A DNA stretch of 64,000 bases from CAVVZJ01 sp963752755 (lineage in GTDB: Bacteria > Planctomycetota > Planctomycetia > Isosphaerales > Isosphaeraceae). This document shows positions 1 through 8,602 of the stretch, in pieces (position 1 is the stretch's first letter; each line of letters begins with the position of its first letter). A program made the translations under genes and the position numbers. Location: positions 372,001-436,000 of the forward strand of contig CAVVZJ010000014.1 of NCBI GenBank assembly GCA_963752755.1, given 5' to 3'. Below the pieces are notes generated by a model. The model did no database searches. It had not been told where the DNA came from and worked only from the letters and a program-made list of their open reading frames with translations.

Positions 1-1
1 C

Positions 2-322
2 TTCCTCCCTCGTCCCCGGGCGTCGCCCGAGCTGGCCAGCCGCACGCTGAGCCAGGCCCGGCAGCAGGAGCAGCGGGGCGAACATCGCTTCGCGGCGGCC
101 GGTCAGTCGGCCCGCCGGGTCGTCCAGGTCGTGCTGGCGGCGGTCTTCGTGACGGCGGCCCTGGGCCTCGGCTACGTCGCCACCCGTTGGCTCTGGCCCG
201 ACCCGACCGCCCGGCTCGCTCGCGACCTCTCGATCGCCGAGGACCTCGACACCTACCGCGCTGTCGGCTCGTTCGAGTTCCTCCGCAAGCTCGACGCCAC
301 CTTCACCGATGACGAGCCCTGA
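2..322 (+). CDS. C-terminal part of a single-pass membrane protein (partial)
   Basis: The reading frame is open from base 2 and ends at TGA 320-322, so the true start lies left of the window. The visible part has an Arg/Gln-rich cytoplasmic stretch, then one hydrophobic helix (VLAAVFVTAALGLGYVATRW), then a short acidic tail. The next gene follows after 25 bp and begins with a secretion signal. In planctomycetes such pairs often follow a sigma factor gene, so this may be an anti-sigma or membrane-anchor protein; that role is inference, and no enzymatic motif is visible. Confidence 0.6.
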   Translation, partial: FLPRPRASPELASRTLSQARQQEQRGEHRFAAAGQSARRVVQVVLAAVFVTAALGLGYVATRWLWPDPTARLARDLSIAEDLDTYRAVGSFEFLRKLDATFTDDEP

Positions 323-347
323 GACAGCCTCACTCCGGCCAACCCCG

Positions 348-1330
348 ATGCGACGCCGACCCGCCTGACCACCGCCATCCTCTCCGCGAGCCTGACGCTC
401 CTGGGCGCCGTCGCGCCGCCGTCGGCGAACTACGAGCGGCTTCGCGCAGATGCCGCTGGCCCAGCGGCAGCGGCTCGCCCTCAAGCTCGCCGAGTTCGAC
501 GCCCTGCCGCCCGCCGAACAGACCCGCATCCGGTCGAGTTCGACGACCAGCTCCAGGTCCTCGATTCCGACGAGCGGCAGCGTTACCAGCGGCTCATGCG
601 GACCTACGAGCTCTGGCTCCGAGCCCAGCCCGAGCCCGTCCGCTCGCAGATTCAAGAGGCCGACCCCGAGGACCGGATCAAGCTGGTCAACGAGCTCCGT
701 GCCCGTCAGCGGAAGGAACACCAGCGGCTCGTCCAGCGAGCTCGCCTATTCGACGACCGACTCCAGATCTCGGCTCTCGGCTCCGAACCCCTCCTGCTCT
801 CGGCCTTGCAACTCCGCTTCTGGTTCAGCCTGGAGCCCGAGCAGCGGGCAAGTCATCCTCAAGCAGCCGAACCCCAATCGCCAGAGGGACGAGTTCTTCA
901 AGACCTTGCAGCGTTCCCAGGATCTCTCCGGTTTGGAGCGACAGATGTTCCCCAGGTTCCGCCCAGAGGAGAAGGCCGGACTGCGCGAGGGGCTCTTGCT
1001 GGATGCCCTCAAGCAGCGGCTCCGCGGCGGGAACCTGCCCCCGAAGGCCGACAACGGCCTGAAACGGCTGGAGCTGAACCTGCTCCGGAAAGCCGAGGAG
1101 CCACGGGTCGAGCCGTATCGGCTGGCCGAGTTCGAGAAGCACATGCCCCCCTGGGTCCGCGAGTCGCTCGACCCCTTCCCGCCGGATTCGGCCGAGCGAC
1201 GGTTGAGGATTCTCTACCGGATGGTCTTCCCGCCCGGCGAGGAACTGCCCGCGCCGGCTCCGCCGAAGAAGCCTGCGGCCCCTCCGCGTAACCTGCCCCA
1301 GACCTCCCGAGAACGCCCCGGTCAAGACCA
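348..1330 (+). CDS. Secreted DUF3106-like helical protein, frameshifted
   Basis: The product starts with ATG 348 and a signal-like hydrophobic stretch (LTTAILSASLTLLGAV). It continues as a charged, helix-rich protein with the DUF3106-type pattern MPLAQRQRLALKLAEFDALP from 450 on. The homologous segments fall in different frames, with changes near 365, 450, 530-600 and 840, so the coding sequence is interrupted by several single-base indels. It ends in a Pro/Lys-rich tail just before ribD; the exact stop is uncertain, and TGA 1334 is one candidate. DUF3106 proteins have no established function. The spacing suggests co-transcription with the membrane protein upstream. Confidence 0.5.
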
Positions 1331-1332
1331 TT

Positions 1333-2472
1333 TTGAATCCGTTCCTCGACGACCACGACACCCTCTGGATGCGCCGGGCCCTGGCCGAGGCGGCACTCGG
1401 GCGCGGCCGGGTCGAGCCGAACCCGATGGTCGGCGCCGTCGTCGTCCGCGACGCCGGCCGATCGCCGTCGGCCATCACGACCGCTTCGGCGGGCCGCACG
1501 CCGAGGTCGTCGCCCTGGAGCGGGCCGGCGACGGCGGCGCGGGGCTCGACGCTTTACGTAACCCTCGAACCCTGTTGCCACCACGGCAAGACGCCCCCTT
1601 GCGTCGAGGCGATCCTCCGGGCCGGCGTGGCGCGGGTCGTGGCGGCGATCCGCGACCCGTTCCCCCGCGTGGCGGGCGGCGGCTTCGCCCAGCTGGAGGA
1701 GGCCGGAGTCGCTGGTCGCCTCGGGGCTTGGAGGCCGACGCCGCCCGTCGGCTCAACGCCCCCTACCTCAAGCGGCTCGCCACCGGACGACCCTACGTCA
1801 TCGCCAAGTGGGCCATGACGCTCGACGGCAAGACGGCCGCCGCAAATGGCGAGAGCAAATGGATTTCCGGACCGAGGTCGCGGGCGCACGTCCACGACTT
1901 GCGAGGCCGGATGGACGGGATCGCCGTCGGGGATCGGCACGGCTCTGAGCGGACGATCCCGAGCTCACCGCCCGGCCGCCCGGCCCCCGCGTCGCCGCCC
2001 GGCTGGTGCTCGACTCGGCCGGACGCTTGCCCCTGGACGAGCAAGCTCGCACGCACGGCCCGTGAGGTCCCGGTCTGGGTAGCCGTGACCGACCGGGCTC
2101 CGGCTGATCGCCGGGCCGGCGCTGGAAGCGGCTGGTTGCGAGCTGCTCGAGCTTCTCTGGCGAACGGCACGGTCCCGATCGGCCCCTTGCTCGACGAGCT
2201 GGGCCGGCGGGGCCTGACGAACCTGCTCGTCGAGGGTGGAGGACGGGTCCTCGGGGCGTTCCTCGATGCCGGAGAGGTCGATGCGGTCGAGGTTTACATC
2301 GCGCCGATCGTGGAAGGGGGCGACCACTCGTTCACTCCGGCGCGGGGAGCTGGGGTGGCCTCGATGAGCGCAGGCATTGAGGCTGGAGCGGCCGGAGGTC
2401 GCCTTGCTCGACGGCGACATCCAGCTCCGGGGCACGCTGGCGAAACCCTGGCTGAACCGCGAGCCGGCTTGA
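1333..2472 (+). CDS. ribD: Riboflavin biosynthesis bifunctional deaminase/reductase RibD, frameshifted
   Basis: RibD deaminates the pyrimidine product of GTP cyclohydrolase II and then reduces its ribose side chain, two steps of riboflavin synthesis in the cytoplasm. The N-terminal deaminase domain shows EPNPMVGAVVV, the zinc-site HAE (GGPHAEVVAL, near 1490) and the second zinc motif PCCHHGKTPPC (1570-1605). The reductase domain shows AKWAMTLDGKTA (1800-1835), SKWISG and LLVEGGGRVLGAF (2225-2260). The C-terminus, LRGTLAKPWLNREPA, ends at TGA 2470-2472. At least four frame changes (near 1450, 1540, 1730 and 1930-2130) break the gene; since the pathway is essential, assembly indels are likelier than decay. 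TTG 1333 is the likely start; ATG 1369 is an alternative. Confidence 0.85.
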
Positions 2473-2669
2473 CCGTGACCGGTGAGTACCGCTACATTCG
2501 AGGAACCACACGGATGGCCCGGACAGTCCCCGCGGTTCCGCCGCAACTCCAAGCTCTATCAAGGACTCGATGCGGTGGTCCACCCGTCTCCCGCGGCGCC
2601 TCCGACGCCGGAGGACGCCTCCGCCGGGTCCGGTCCTGAACCGCCCCCGCCCCCTCGGAGTCCCTCCTC

Positions 2670-3344
2670 GTGGCGGAGAGCCCTCGCGATCCCCAGCCGG
2701 AAAAGCTCGCCCCCAAGGCGGTCGTCGGACGGGTCAGCCTCTACCTGAGGCAACTGGAGACCTTCCAGCGCCAGGGGCAGGACACCGTCTCCAGCAGCCA
2801 GCTCGGCTCGGCCCTGGGGATCAACGACGCCCAGGTCCGCAAGGACCTGGCCTTCTTCGGCCAGTTCGGCTATCCGGGGATCGGCTACCGGATCGAGGAG
2901 CTGATCCCGGCGATCCGCCACATCCTGGGGATCGACCGCGTCTGGCCGACGGCGGTGATCGGCCTGGGCAACCTCGGCCGCGCCTTGATCAAGTATCGCG
3001 GCTTCCGGGGCCGGGGCTTCCAGATCGTCGCCCTCTTCGACAACGACGCCAGGAAGGTCGGCCAGACCCATTCCGGCCTGGTCGTTCGCCCGCTCGACGA
3101 CTTGCCCAAGGCCATCGCCGAGCTGGGCATCCGCCTGGCGATCCTGACCGTGCCGGCCGAGGCCGCCCAGCACGTCGCCGACCGGCTCGTTGCGTGCGGC
3201 GTCCGTGGCCTGCTGAACTTCGCCCCGACGCCCCTGAACGTCCCGGAAGATGTCAGCGTCGTGGCCGTCGATCTGAGCATCCAGCTCGAACACCTGGCCT
3301 ACCGCGTGCAGAACCTCGAAGGTGGCGTCTCCCACGCCGGCTGA
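2670..3344 (+). CDS. rex: Redox-sensing transcriptional repressor Rex
   Basis: Rex represses fermentative and respiratory genes until a high NADH/NAD+ ratio releases it from DNA. The 224-residue product has the usual family length. It has an N-terminal winged helix (about residues 15-85, with SSSQLGSALGINDAQVRKDL) and a Rossmann domain whose dinucleotide motif GLGNLGRAL is at 98-106. A C-terminal helix (LEHLAYRVQNLEGG) would mediate domain swapping in the dimer. The GTG at 2670 is the only start that gives the full DNA-binding domain without a long extension. The gene is intact. No Rex operator was recognised in the window. Confidence 0.93.
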   Translation: MAESPRDPQPEKLAPKAVVGRVSLYLRQLETFQRQGQDTVSSSQLGSALGINDAQVRKDLAFFGQFGYPGIGYRIEELIPAIRHILGIDRVWPTAVIGLGNLGRALIKYRGFRGRGFQIVALFDNDARKVGQTHSGLVVRPLDDLPKAIAELGIRLAILTVPAEAAQHVADRLVACGVRGLLNFAPTPLNVPEDVSVVAVDLSIQLEHLAYRVQNLEGGVSHAG

Positions 3345-3376
3345 GGTTATATCCCGCGGAACCATTCCGAAACGCC

Positions 3377-3405
3377 TTTCCGGAGCGGGCAGGGATTGCT
3401 AAACT
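3377..3405 (+). promoter_or_regulatory. Possible promoter of tRNA-Gln
   Basis: A weak -35 (TTTCCG, 3377-3382) and a -10-like TAAACT (3400-3405) are separated by 17 bp and lie 11 bp before the first base of the tRNA. The -35 is poor, so this call rests mainly on spacing and position. Confidence 0.35.
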
Positions 3406-3416
3406 GGTGTCGTAAT

Positions 3417-3487
3417 TACCCGGTGGTGAAACGGTATCACAGCAGGTTTTGGTCCTGCTTTTCCAGGTTCGAATCCTGGCCGGGTAG
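3417..3487 (+). tRNA. tRNA-Gln (anticodon UUG)
   Basis: A full cloverleaf folds here. The acceptor stem is TACCCGG (3417-3423) with CCGGGTA (3480-3486), and the discriminator is G3487. The anticodon stem is GCAGG/CCTGC around the loop TTTTGGT, which puts UUG at 3449-3451. The T arm is CCAGG-TTCGAAT-CCTGG (3463-3479). The T-loop and the 71-nt length are typical of glutamine tRNAs. CCA is not encoded. Confidence 0.95.
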
Positions 3488-3704
3488 CTCATCGAGTGCG
3501 GGATGTCTGGCGTTGCTTGAAGACTCATCGACTCGGTCGAGCCCAGCAGGTGGCGCTAATCGACGGTAAACTTGCTTCGCTTCCTGGCTTGCTTTCCAGG
3601 AAGCGAACCGTGGCGGTCTCCTGCCAAACTGCCTCGAACCATCCGCTTCGGCCGGGGAGGAGGACCGACTTCAGTCGGACCAAACTCCCGACATCACAAG
3701 AAGT
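3488..3704. other. Intergenic spacer with a small dyad
   Basis: No gene is supported here. The only structure seen is a dyad at 3663-3678 (CCGACTTCAGTCGG core), whose arms match the stem of the terminator-like hairpin just downstream at 3705-3728. Confidence 0.5.
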
Positions 3705-3728
3705 AAGGGCCGACTGAAGTCGGCCCTT
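3705..3728. terminator. Rho-independent terminator-like hairpin
   Basis: An 11-bp perfect stem, AAGGGCCGACT (3705-3715) with AGTCGGCCCTT (3718-3728), has a two-base GA loop and A/T-rich ends on both sides (TTTG to the right, AAG to the left). It lies between the tRNA (plus strand) and the convergent PEP-CTERM gene, so it could stop transcription in both directions. The two-base loop is tight, so the folded hairpin would open by one or two pairs. Confidence 0.6.
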
Positions 3729-3800
3729 TGTCTTCCAGGCGATGGCAACCAATCCAGGTGATACCGTCTGTGATTCGGTGTCAGGCGACACGGACACTCG

Positions 3801-4514
3801 TCATGACACGGGCGGCGTCTGATTCGTCCGGCACGACGACGCATGGTGGCCACGACGACGCTGGCGGACCGCGACGATCCCGGCCAGGCCAAGGGCGAGC
3901 AAGGCGACGCTGGACGGTTCCGGGACGACCGTCTGATTCAGGGCCAGACTGTCGAGCGCGAAGTCGTTGCCGCTCGGGGCAGTGTTCATATCCTCGATCG
4001 TGAACGTTACCGACGTGCTTCCCATCGTGTTGAAGATCGTCTGGAAACCCGCCCAGACGCCGGCGGTCACTGGAGCCGAGAGGTCCGCAAGGATGGTCTG
4101 CGAACCGGCAGTGATCGTCAGGATGGCCGGGTTGGATGCGTGGAGCGAGGCCAGGTAGCCCGAGAAGGTGTAGTCGGTATTCGCGTTCAGGCCGCTGACT
4201 GTCTGCGACCAGACGGTCGTCGGGGTCGAGGCTCCGTTGACGAACAGCATGTTGCCGGCCGGCAGGGGCGAATTCGACACGGTGTCGGTGACCGACGAGG
4301 GATTCGTCCAGAAGTAGTTGACATTGCTGGGAGTCGTGCCAACCGAGTAGATTCCCTCGTCGAGGTTCGTCGTATTGTTCGGGACGTAGGTGTACCCGCT
4401 GGTGAATCCGGTATTGCCGGCGCTGAAGTCGCCATTGGTGAGCAGGTCGGCCCGGCTGGCCGTGGCGAACGAAAGCCCAACGAACGTTCCGAGCACGATG
4501 GGGAATAGTCTCAT
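3801..4514 (-). CDS. PEP-CTERM sorted secreted protein
   Basis: This 237-residue exported protein begins with a signal peptide (MRLFPIVLGTFVGLSFATA) and ends with the PEP-CTERM signature VVPEPSSVALLALGLAG, a membrane helix and an Arg cluster (RQRRR). That tail is recognised by the exosortase / PEP-CTERM system, which anchors or releases proteins at the cell surface. The middle is rich in Thr, Ser and Asn with a beta-sandwich look (LLTNGDFSAGNTGFTSG near the N-terminus), as in carbohydrate-binding or DUF642-like surface proteins; no catalytic residues are evident. ATG 4514 is chosen because the signal peptide starts there; longer upstream frames add low-quality sequence. A promoter lies at 4702-4730. 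No exosortase gene is in the window. Confidence 0.85.
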   Translation of the reverse strand: MRLFPIVLGTFVGLSFATASRADLLTNGDFSAGNTGFTSGYTYVPNNTTNLDEGIYSVGTTPSNVNYFWTNPSSVTDTVSNSPLPAGNMLFVNGASTPTTVWSQTVSGLNANTDYTFSGYLASLHASNPAILTITAGSQTILADLSAPVTAGVWAGFQTIFNTMGSTSVTFTIEDMNTAPSGNDFALDSLALNQTVVPEPSSVALLALGLAGIVAVRQRRRGHHASSCRTNQTPPVS

Positions 4515-4814
4515 GAGTCTGGCCTCAACTTTCCTGTGAGTGAACCCAACGATGAGAGGCGCCGTCGGGGTCCTGCATACCTTTGGACAGAACCGGCCAG
4601 CGGAGACGTCTCGCGGACAGACCCGCCGGATCGGGGATGGATCGCCGGGGGAGTGGGGTTTGCGAGCAATGGTGTGAACTTCCTCCATCCATCTTCGTCC
4701 TGATATATTGGAAAAGAATTCCTGGTTCAATCGCGCTTCGCCCCTTTTTTCCATTTGTTGCCCAGAAGCAACACCCTCGAGCGTCAGGCCGGAGACCGAG
4801 GGCTGGTAGCACGC
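4515..4814. other. Long 5' leader and spacer between leuD and the PEP-CTERM gene
   Basis: No gene is supported here. Apart from the minus-strand promoter listed at 4702-4730, I see no hairpin or conserved motif. The leader of the PEP-CTERM transcript would be about 180 nt. Confidence 0.4.
4702..4730 (-). promoter_or_regulatory. Sigma70-type promoter for the PEP-CTERM gene
   Basis: Read on the minus strand, TTGAAC (4730-4725) and TATATC (4707-4702) are separated by exactly 17 bp. The site lies in an A/T-rich island within GC-rich DNA and faces the PEP-CTERM gene, whose ATG is at 4514. Confidence 0.55.
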
Positions 4815-5513
4815 TCAGGATGTCGGATGCGCCGCCCAGGCGGGGGCCTGCTGCTCGTAGGAACGGATGACGGACTCGTGCTGGAGGGTCTCGGAGATGG
4901 AGTCGAGACCCTGGAGGAGTCGCTGACGCTGGGTCTCGGGGATCGCGAAGTGGAAGGAGGAGCCGGAGGGGTGGAGGGTGATCGTCTGGGACTGGAGGTC
5001 GATGGTAGCCTCGGAGCCGGGGGAGGAGCGGACGGAGTCGGCGAGGGCTTGCCAGTCGGAGTCGGGCAGCTCGATGGGGAGGAGGCCGTTCTGGTAGGCG
5101 TTGCCCTCGAAGATGTCGGCGAAGCCCTCGCCGGGGACCGGAGCGATCAAGGCCCGGAAGCCAGCCTGAGCGACGGCCCAGACGGCGTGCTCGCGGCTGG
5201 AGCCGCAGCCGAAGTTCTTGCCGACGACGAGGATGGTGGCGTCGCGGGCCTCGGGGCGGTTCAAGGGGAAGTCGGGCGCCTCGGGGCCGTGGGCGGTCGG
5301 GTCGTCGGGCGAGGGGGCGGCGCCGGGGGCGTAGCGCTTGTCGGCGAAGAGGAGGGAACCGTAGCCGGTGCGCTCGATCCGCTTGAGGTAGCGGGCGGGG
5401 ATGATCAGATCGGTGTTGACGTCGGTCCAGTCGAGCAGGGCGACGCGGCCGCGGTGGGTGGTGAAGGGTTCCAAAGGACGGTCTCCGACGATGGGATGCT
5501 CAGTCTTGGTCAA
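4815..5513 (-). CDS. leuD: 3-isopropylmalate dehydratase small subunit LeuD
   Basis: LeuD pairs with LeuC to isomerise 2- to 3-isopropylmalate in leucine synthesis. The 232-residue product has the family motifs DVNTDLIIPARYL and GKNFGCGSSREHA near residues 30-110, plus the late GLLPIELP strand, and is intact. The start is TTG 5513, or TTG 5474 (giving LEPFTTHRG), which fits most LeuD N-termini better; no ATG is available. It follows the TIR-domain gene by 24 bp and is the last gene of a leuC-TIR-leuD operon. Confidence 0.93.
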   Translation of the reverse strand: MTKTEHPIVGDRPLEPFTTHRGRVALLDWTDVNTDLIIPARYLKRIERTGYGSLLFADKRYAPGAAPSPDDPTAHGPEAPDFPLNRPEARDATILVVGKNFGCGSSREHAVWAVAQAGFRALIAPVPGEGFADIFEGNAYQNGLLPIELPDSDWQALADSVRSSPGSEATIDLQSQTITLHPSGSSFHFAIPETQRQRLLQGLDSISETLQHESVIRSYEQQAPAWAAHPTS

Positions 5514-5537
5514 TGAGGATGGAACTGGTGAGGGCGA

Positions 5538-6150
5538 TCAACCGGTCTTTCGCTTCAACTTGGGGAGACGGCCCTGCTTGCGTAATCGGACCACCTCCTG
5601 AAGAATCCGCTCCGGTGAATAATTCGTCCCCTCGCGGCGATTGAAACGCTGGGTCAGCAGGTCGAGCGAGGCGGGCCGAGCGGCGAGCTGGTCGGTGGGA
5701 ACGCCGACCGCGAGGTACGTCTCTCCGAGGACCGCGATCTGATCATCGGAGAGCGGCTCGATGCTTTGCACGATCTCATCGAGGATCTGGGTAAGTCGGG
5801 CCAGGGGGACAACGCGGTACTGGGCCAGGGATGCCGGGACTTCGGATTCGGTGATTCCCTCGACAAAGAGGTCGATCGACTTTCCCCAGGCCAGGGCGGC
5901 GCCCAGTTCCATCGCGATCCAGGGAGATGGCAACGAGGACCGCGACAGGATCGCCACGAAGACGCGGGATTCCGCCATCGCGGATCGGACCGTCTCTTCC
6001 CACCGCGCCGCCCTTCTCGATTTCGACCCAACTGGTGAAGACCCGCAGGCCCCGCTCCTCGAAGCGACGGCGCACGACGTCCGCCACGCCGCGATCGAGG
6101 GGCGCCGACGAGAGGAAGACGTCGAAATTGACGGTGTCTTTGGTGCTCAT
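5538..6150 (-). CDS. TIR-domain protein between leuC and leuD, frameshifted
   Basis: The roughly 204-residue product starts at ATG 6150. It opens with TIR box 1 (FDVFLSSAPLDRGVADVV), followed by LRVFTSW, VFVAILSRSSLPSPWIAMELG and a final DLFVEG strand. The Glu of WIAMEL aligns with the catalytic glutamate of TIR NADases such as SARM1, and the preceding S/W context is also typical. After the TIR domain comes a helical tail (about 100 residues, LSDDQIAVLGETYL ... RLRKQGRLPKLKRK) resembling small adaptor domains attached to TIR proteins. One extra base near 6005 shifts the frame; removing it restores KGGAWEETVRSAMAES. It sits 38 bp after leuC and 24 bp before leuD, so it should be expressed with leucine genes. 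TIR proteins act in NAD+ depletion or signalling in anti-phage defence; the role here is unknown. Confidence 0.72.
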
Positions 6151-6188
6151 CGAGAGCGCCTCTCGACGGGTCTTCGGGCCTCCTTGAG

Positions 6189-7600
<1,412 letters not shown>

Positions 7601-7681
7601 GACCGTCCTCTCGGGGCGATCCTCGGCGCGGGCCGTCAGGAGATGGGTAACCGGTTCGGGGTGTCGGGTTTGGGATCGAGT

Positions 7682-7687
7682 ATTATA
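7682..7687 (-). promoter_or_regulatory. Candidate -10 box of the leuC operon
   Basis: Read on the minus strand the hexamer is TATAAT, about 82 bp before the leuC start codon, in otherwise GC-rich sequence. The -35 position has only a poor match, so an activator may be needed or the hexamer may be fortuitous. Confidence 0.45.
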
Positions 7688-7776
7688 CGCGAGCCACGCC
7701 GCCAGGGGCACCCCGAGCTGATCGTTGGACAGGCCGAGTGCCGGTCGGGTTCGGGCGCCGCTGGCCGGGCGATTCA

Positions 7777-7885
7777 GATCCACGAACCCGCTGATGCTAT
7801 CCGATTCGAGCCCGACTCCTGGGGGACAGCCGGGGGCGGCTGTCCCACACCGCCAAACCGGACAGCATCAGCAGGTTCGTGGATC
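7777..7885. repeat. Nested inverted repeat, family 1 copy a
   Basis: Two 27-bp arms, 7777-7803 (GATCCACGAACCCGCTGATG...) and 7859-7885, are reverse complements at 25 of 27 positions. Inside is a second perfect hairpin, GGGACAGCC (7823-7831) with GGCTGTCCC (7838-7846). The arm sequence recurs in shortened or diverged form at 8386-8560 and 28926-29029, and the inner hairpin recurs at 29806-29825. It holds no open gene and looks like a non-autonomous, MITE-like or REP-like element. Confidence 0.75.
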
Positions 7886-8017
7886 AGGCTCTCCGAGAAG
7901 GTGCGCGGTGGCCTTCGATCCGGCGTTGCCAATCGTGTCAGAGAGCCTCGGAGCGCCGAGGGCAACCGCTTACTGTTACCGATCGCTGGCGCTCAGCGAC
8001 GATTCGAAGACGCCCGA

Positions 8018-8238
8018 GCGACGCGCCCGGGACGCCTGCGTCACGGCATGAGGACGCTTCCAGACCCCAGCAAACCCAGATCGTAAATTCCATTCTTACA
8101 ATGATTTAGAACTCGATTTTGCCTATTTTGTAGTTCGTTCGGCGCCTGGGACGCGCCGCGGCGTCGCCTCGACTTGCCAACATCCGGGGAGAGGATGACA
8201 ACCGAATGGCCTGGGGGCCAGCGATAATTATAGCACAA
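8018..8238. repeat. Dispersed intergenic element, copy A
   Basis: This copy starts with the 20-mer GCGACGCGCCCGGGACGCCT (8018-8037, identical at 28541-28560). It passes through an A/T-rich middle to the core AGTTCGTTCGGCGCCTGGGA (8132-8151) and ends in ATAATTATAGCACA (8225-8238). The same order of blocks occurs at 28541-28700 (without the last block) and at 57397-57637. No conserved reading frame links the three copies, so I treat it as a non-coding element. Confidence 0.65.
8228..8236 (-). promoter_or_regulatory. Extended -10 promoter motif inside element copy A
   Basis: On the minus strand the sequence is TGCTATAAT, a perfect extended -10. It is conserved at 57627-57635 in copy C. Transcription would run leftward through the element and towards the leuC operon. 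Confidence 0.45.
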
Positions 8239-8385
8239 ATTCGGGACACTGGCGCGAGAAGCCTGGATGGTGGTCAGGATGAACCGAGGGCGTCCTGAAC
8301 TGGGATCGGGTGGGGAACGGGGACAGGCACCGGTCGAAGAGGCCCGGCGCCTGTCCTGGTTTCCCGTCCCTGGACCATCCCGGAT

Positions 8386-8560
8386 CGCCACTGATTCACG
8401 AACCTACGGATGCTGTCTGGCCGCCTCGAAGTCCACAAGATGCCATCGCTCCGGCTTCGCCACTGATTCACGAACCTACGGATGCTGTCTGGTGCTCGTG
8501 TGGCTGGGGCGTCGAAGACTCCGCCCCAGCCACACCAGGCCAGACCGGACAACCTCAGCG
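8386..8560. repeat. Family 1 repeat copy b with a 35-bp direct repeat and a hairpin
   Basis: The 35-bp unit beginning CGCCACTGATTCACGAACCT occurs twice in direct orientation (8386-8420 and 8458-8492, period 72). It resembles the left arm of the repeat at 7777. It is followed by a perfect 13-bp hairpin, GTGTGGCTGGGGC (8498-8510) with GCCCCAGCCACAC (8523-8535), and by a degenerate right arm (CCGGACAACCTCAGCGGGCT, from about 8546). The whole block is non-coding. Confidence 0.65.
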
Positions 8561-8602
8561 GGCTCAGGGCGGTCGAGGAGCGACGCGGGCGATGGTGTGC
8601 GA

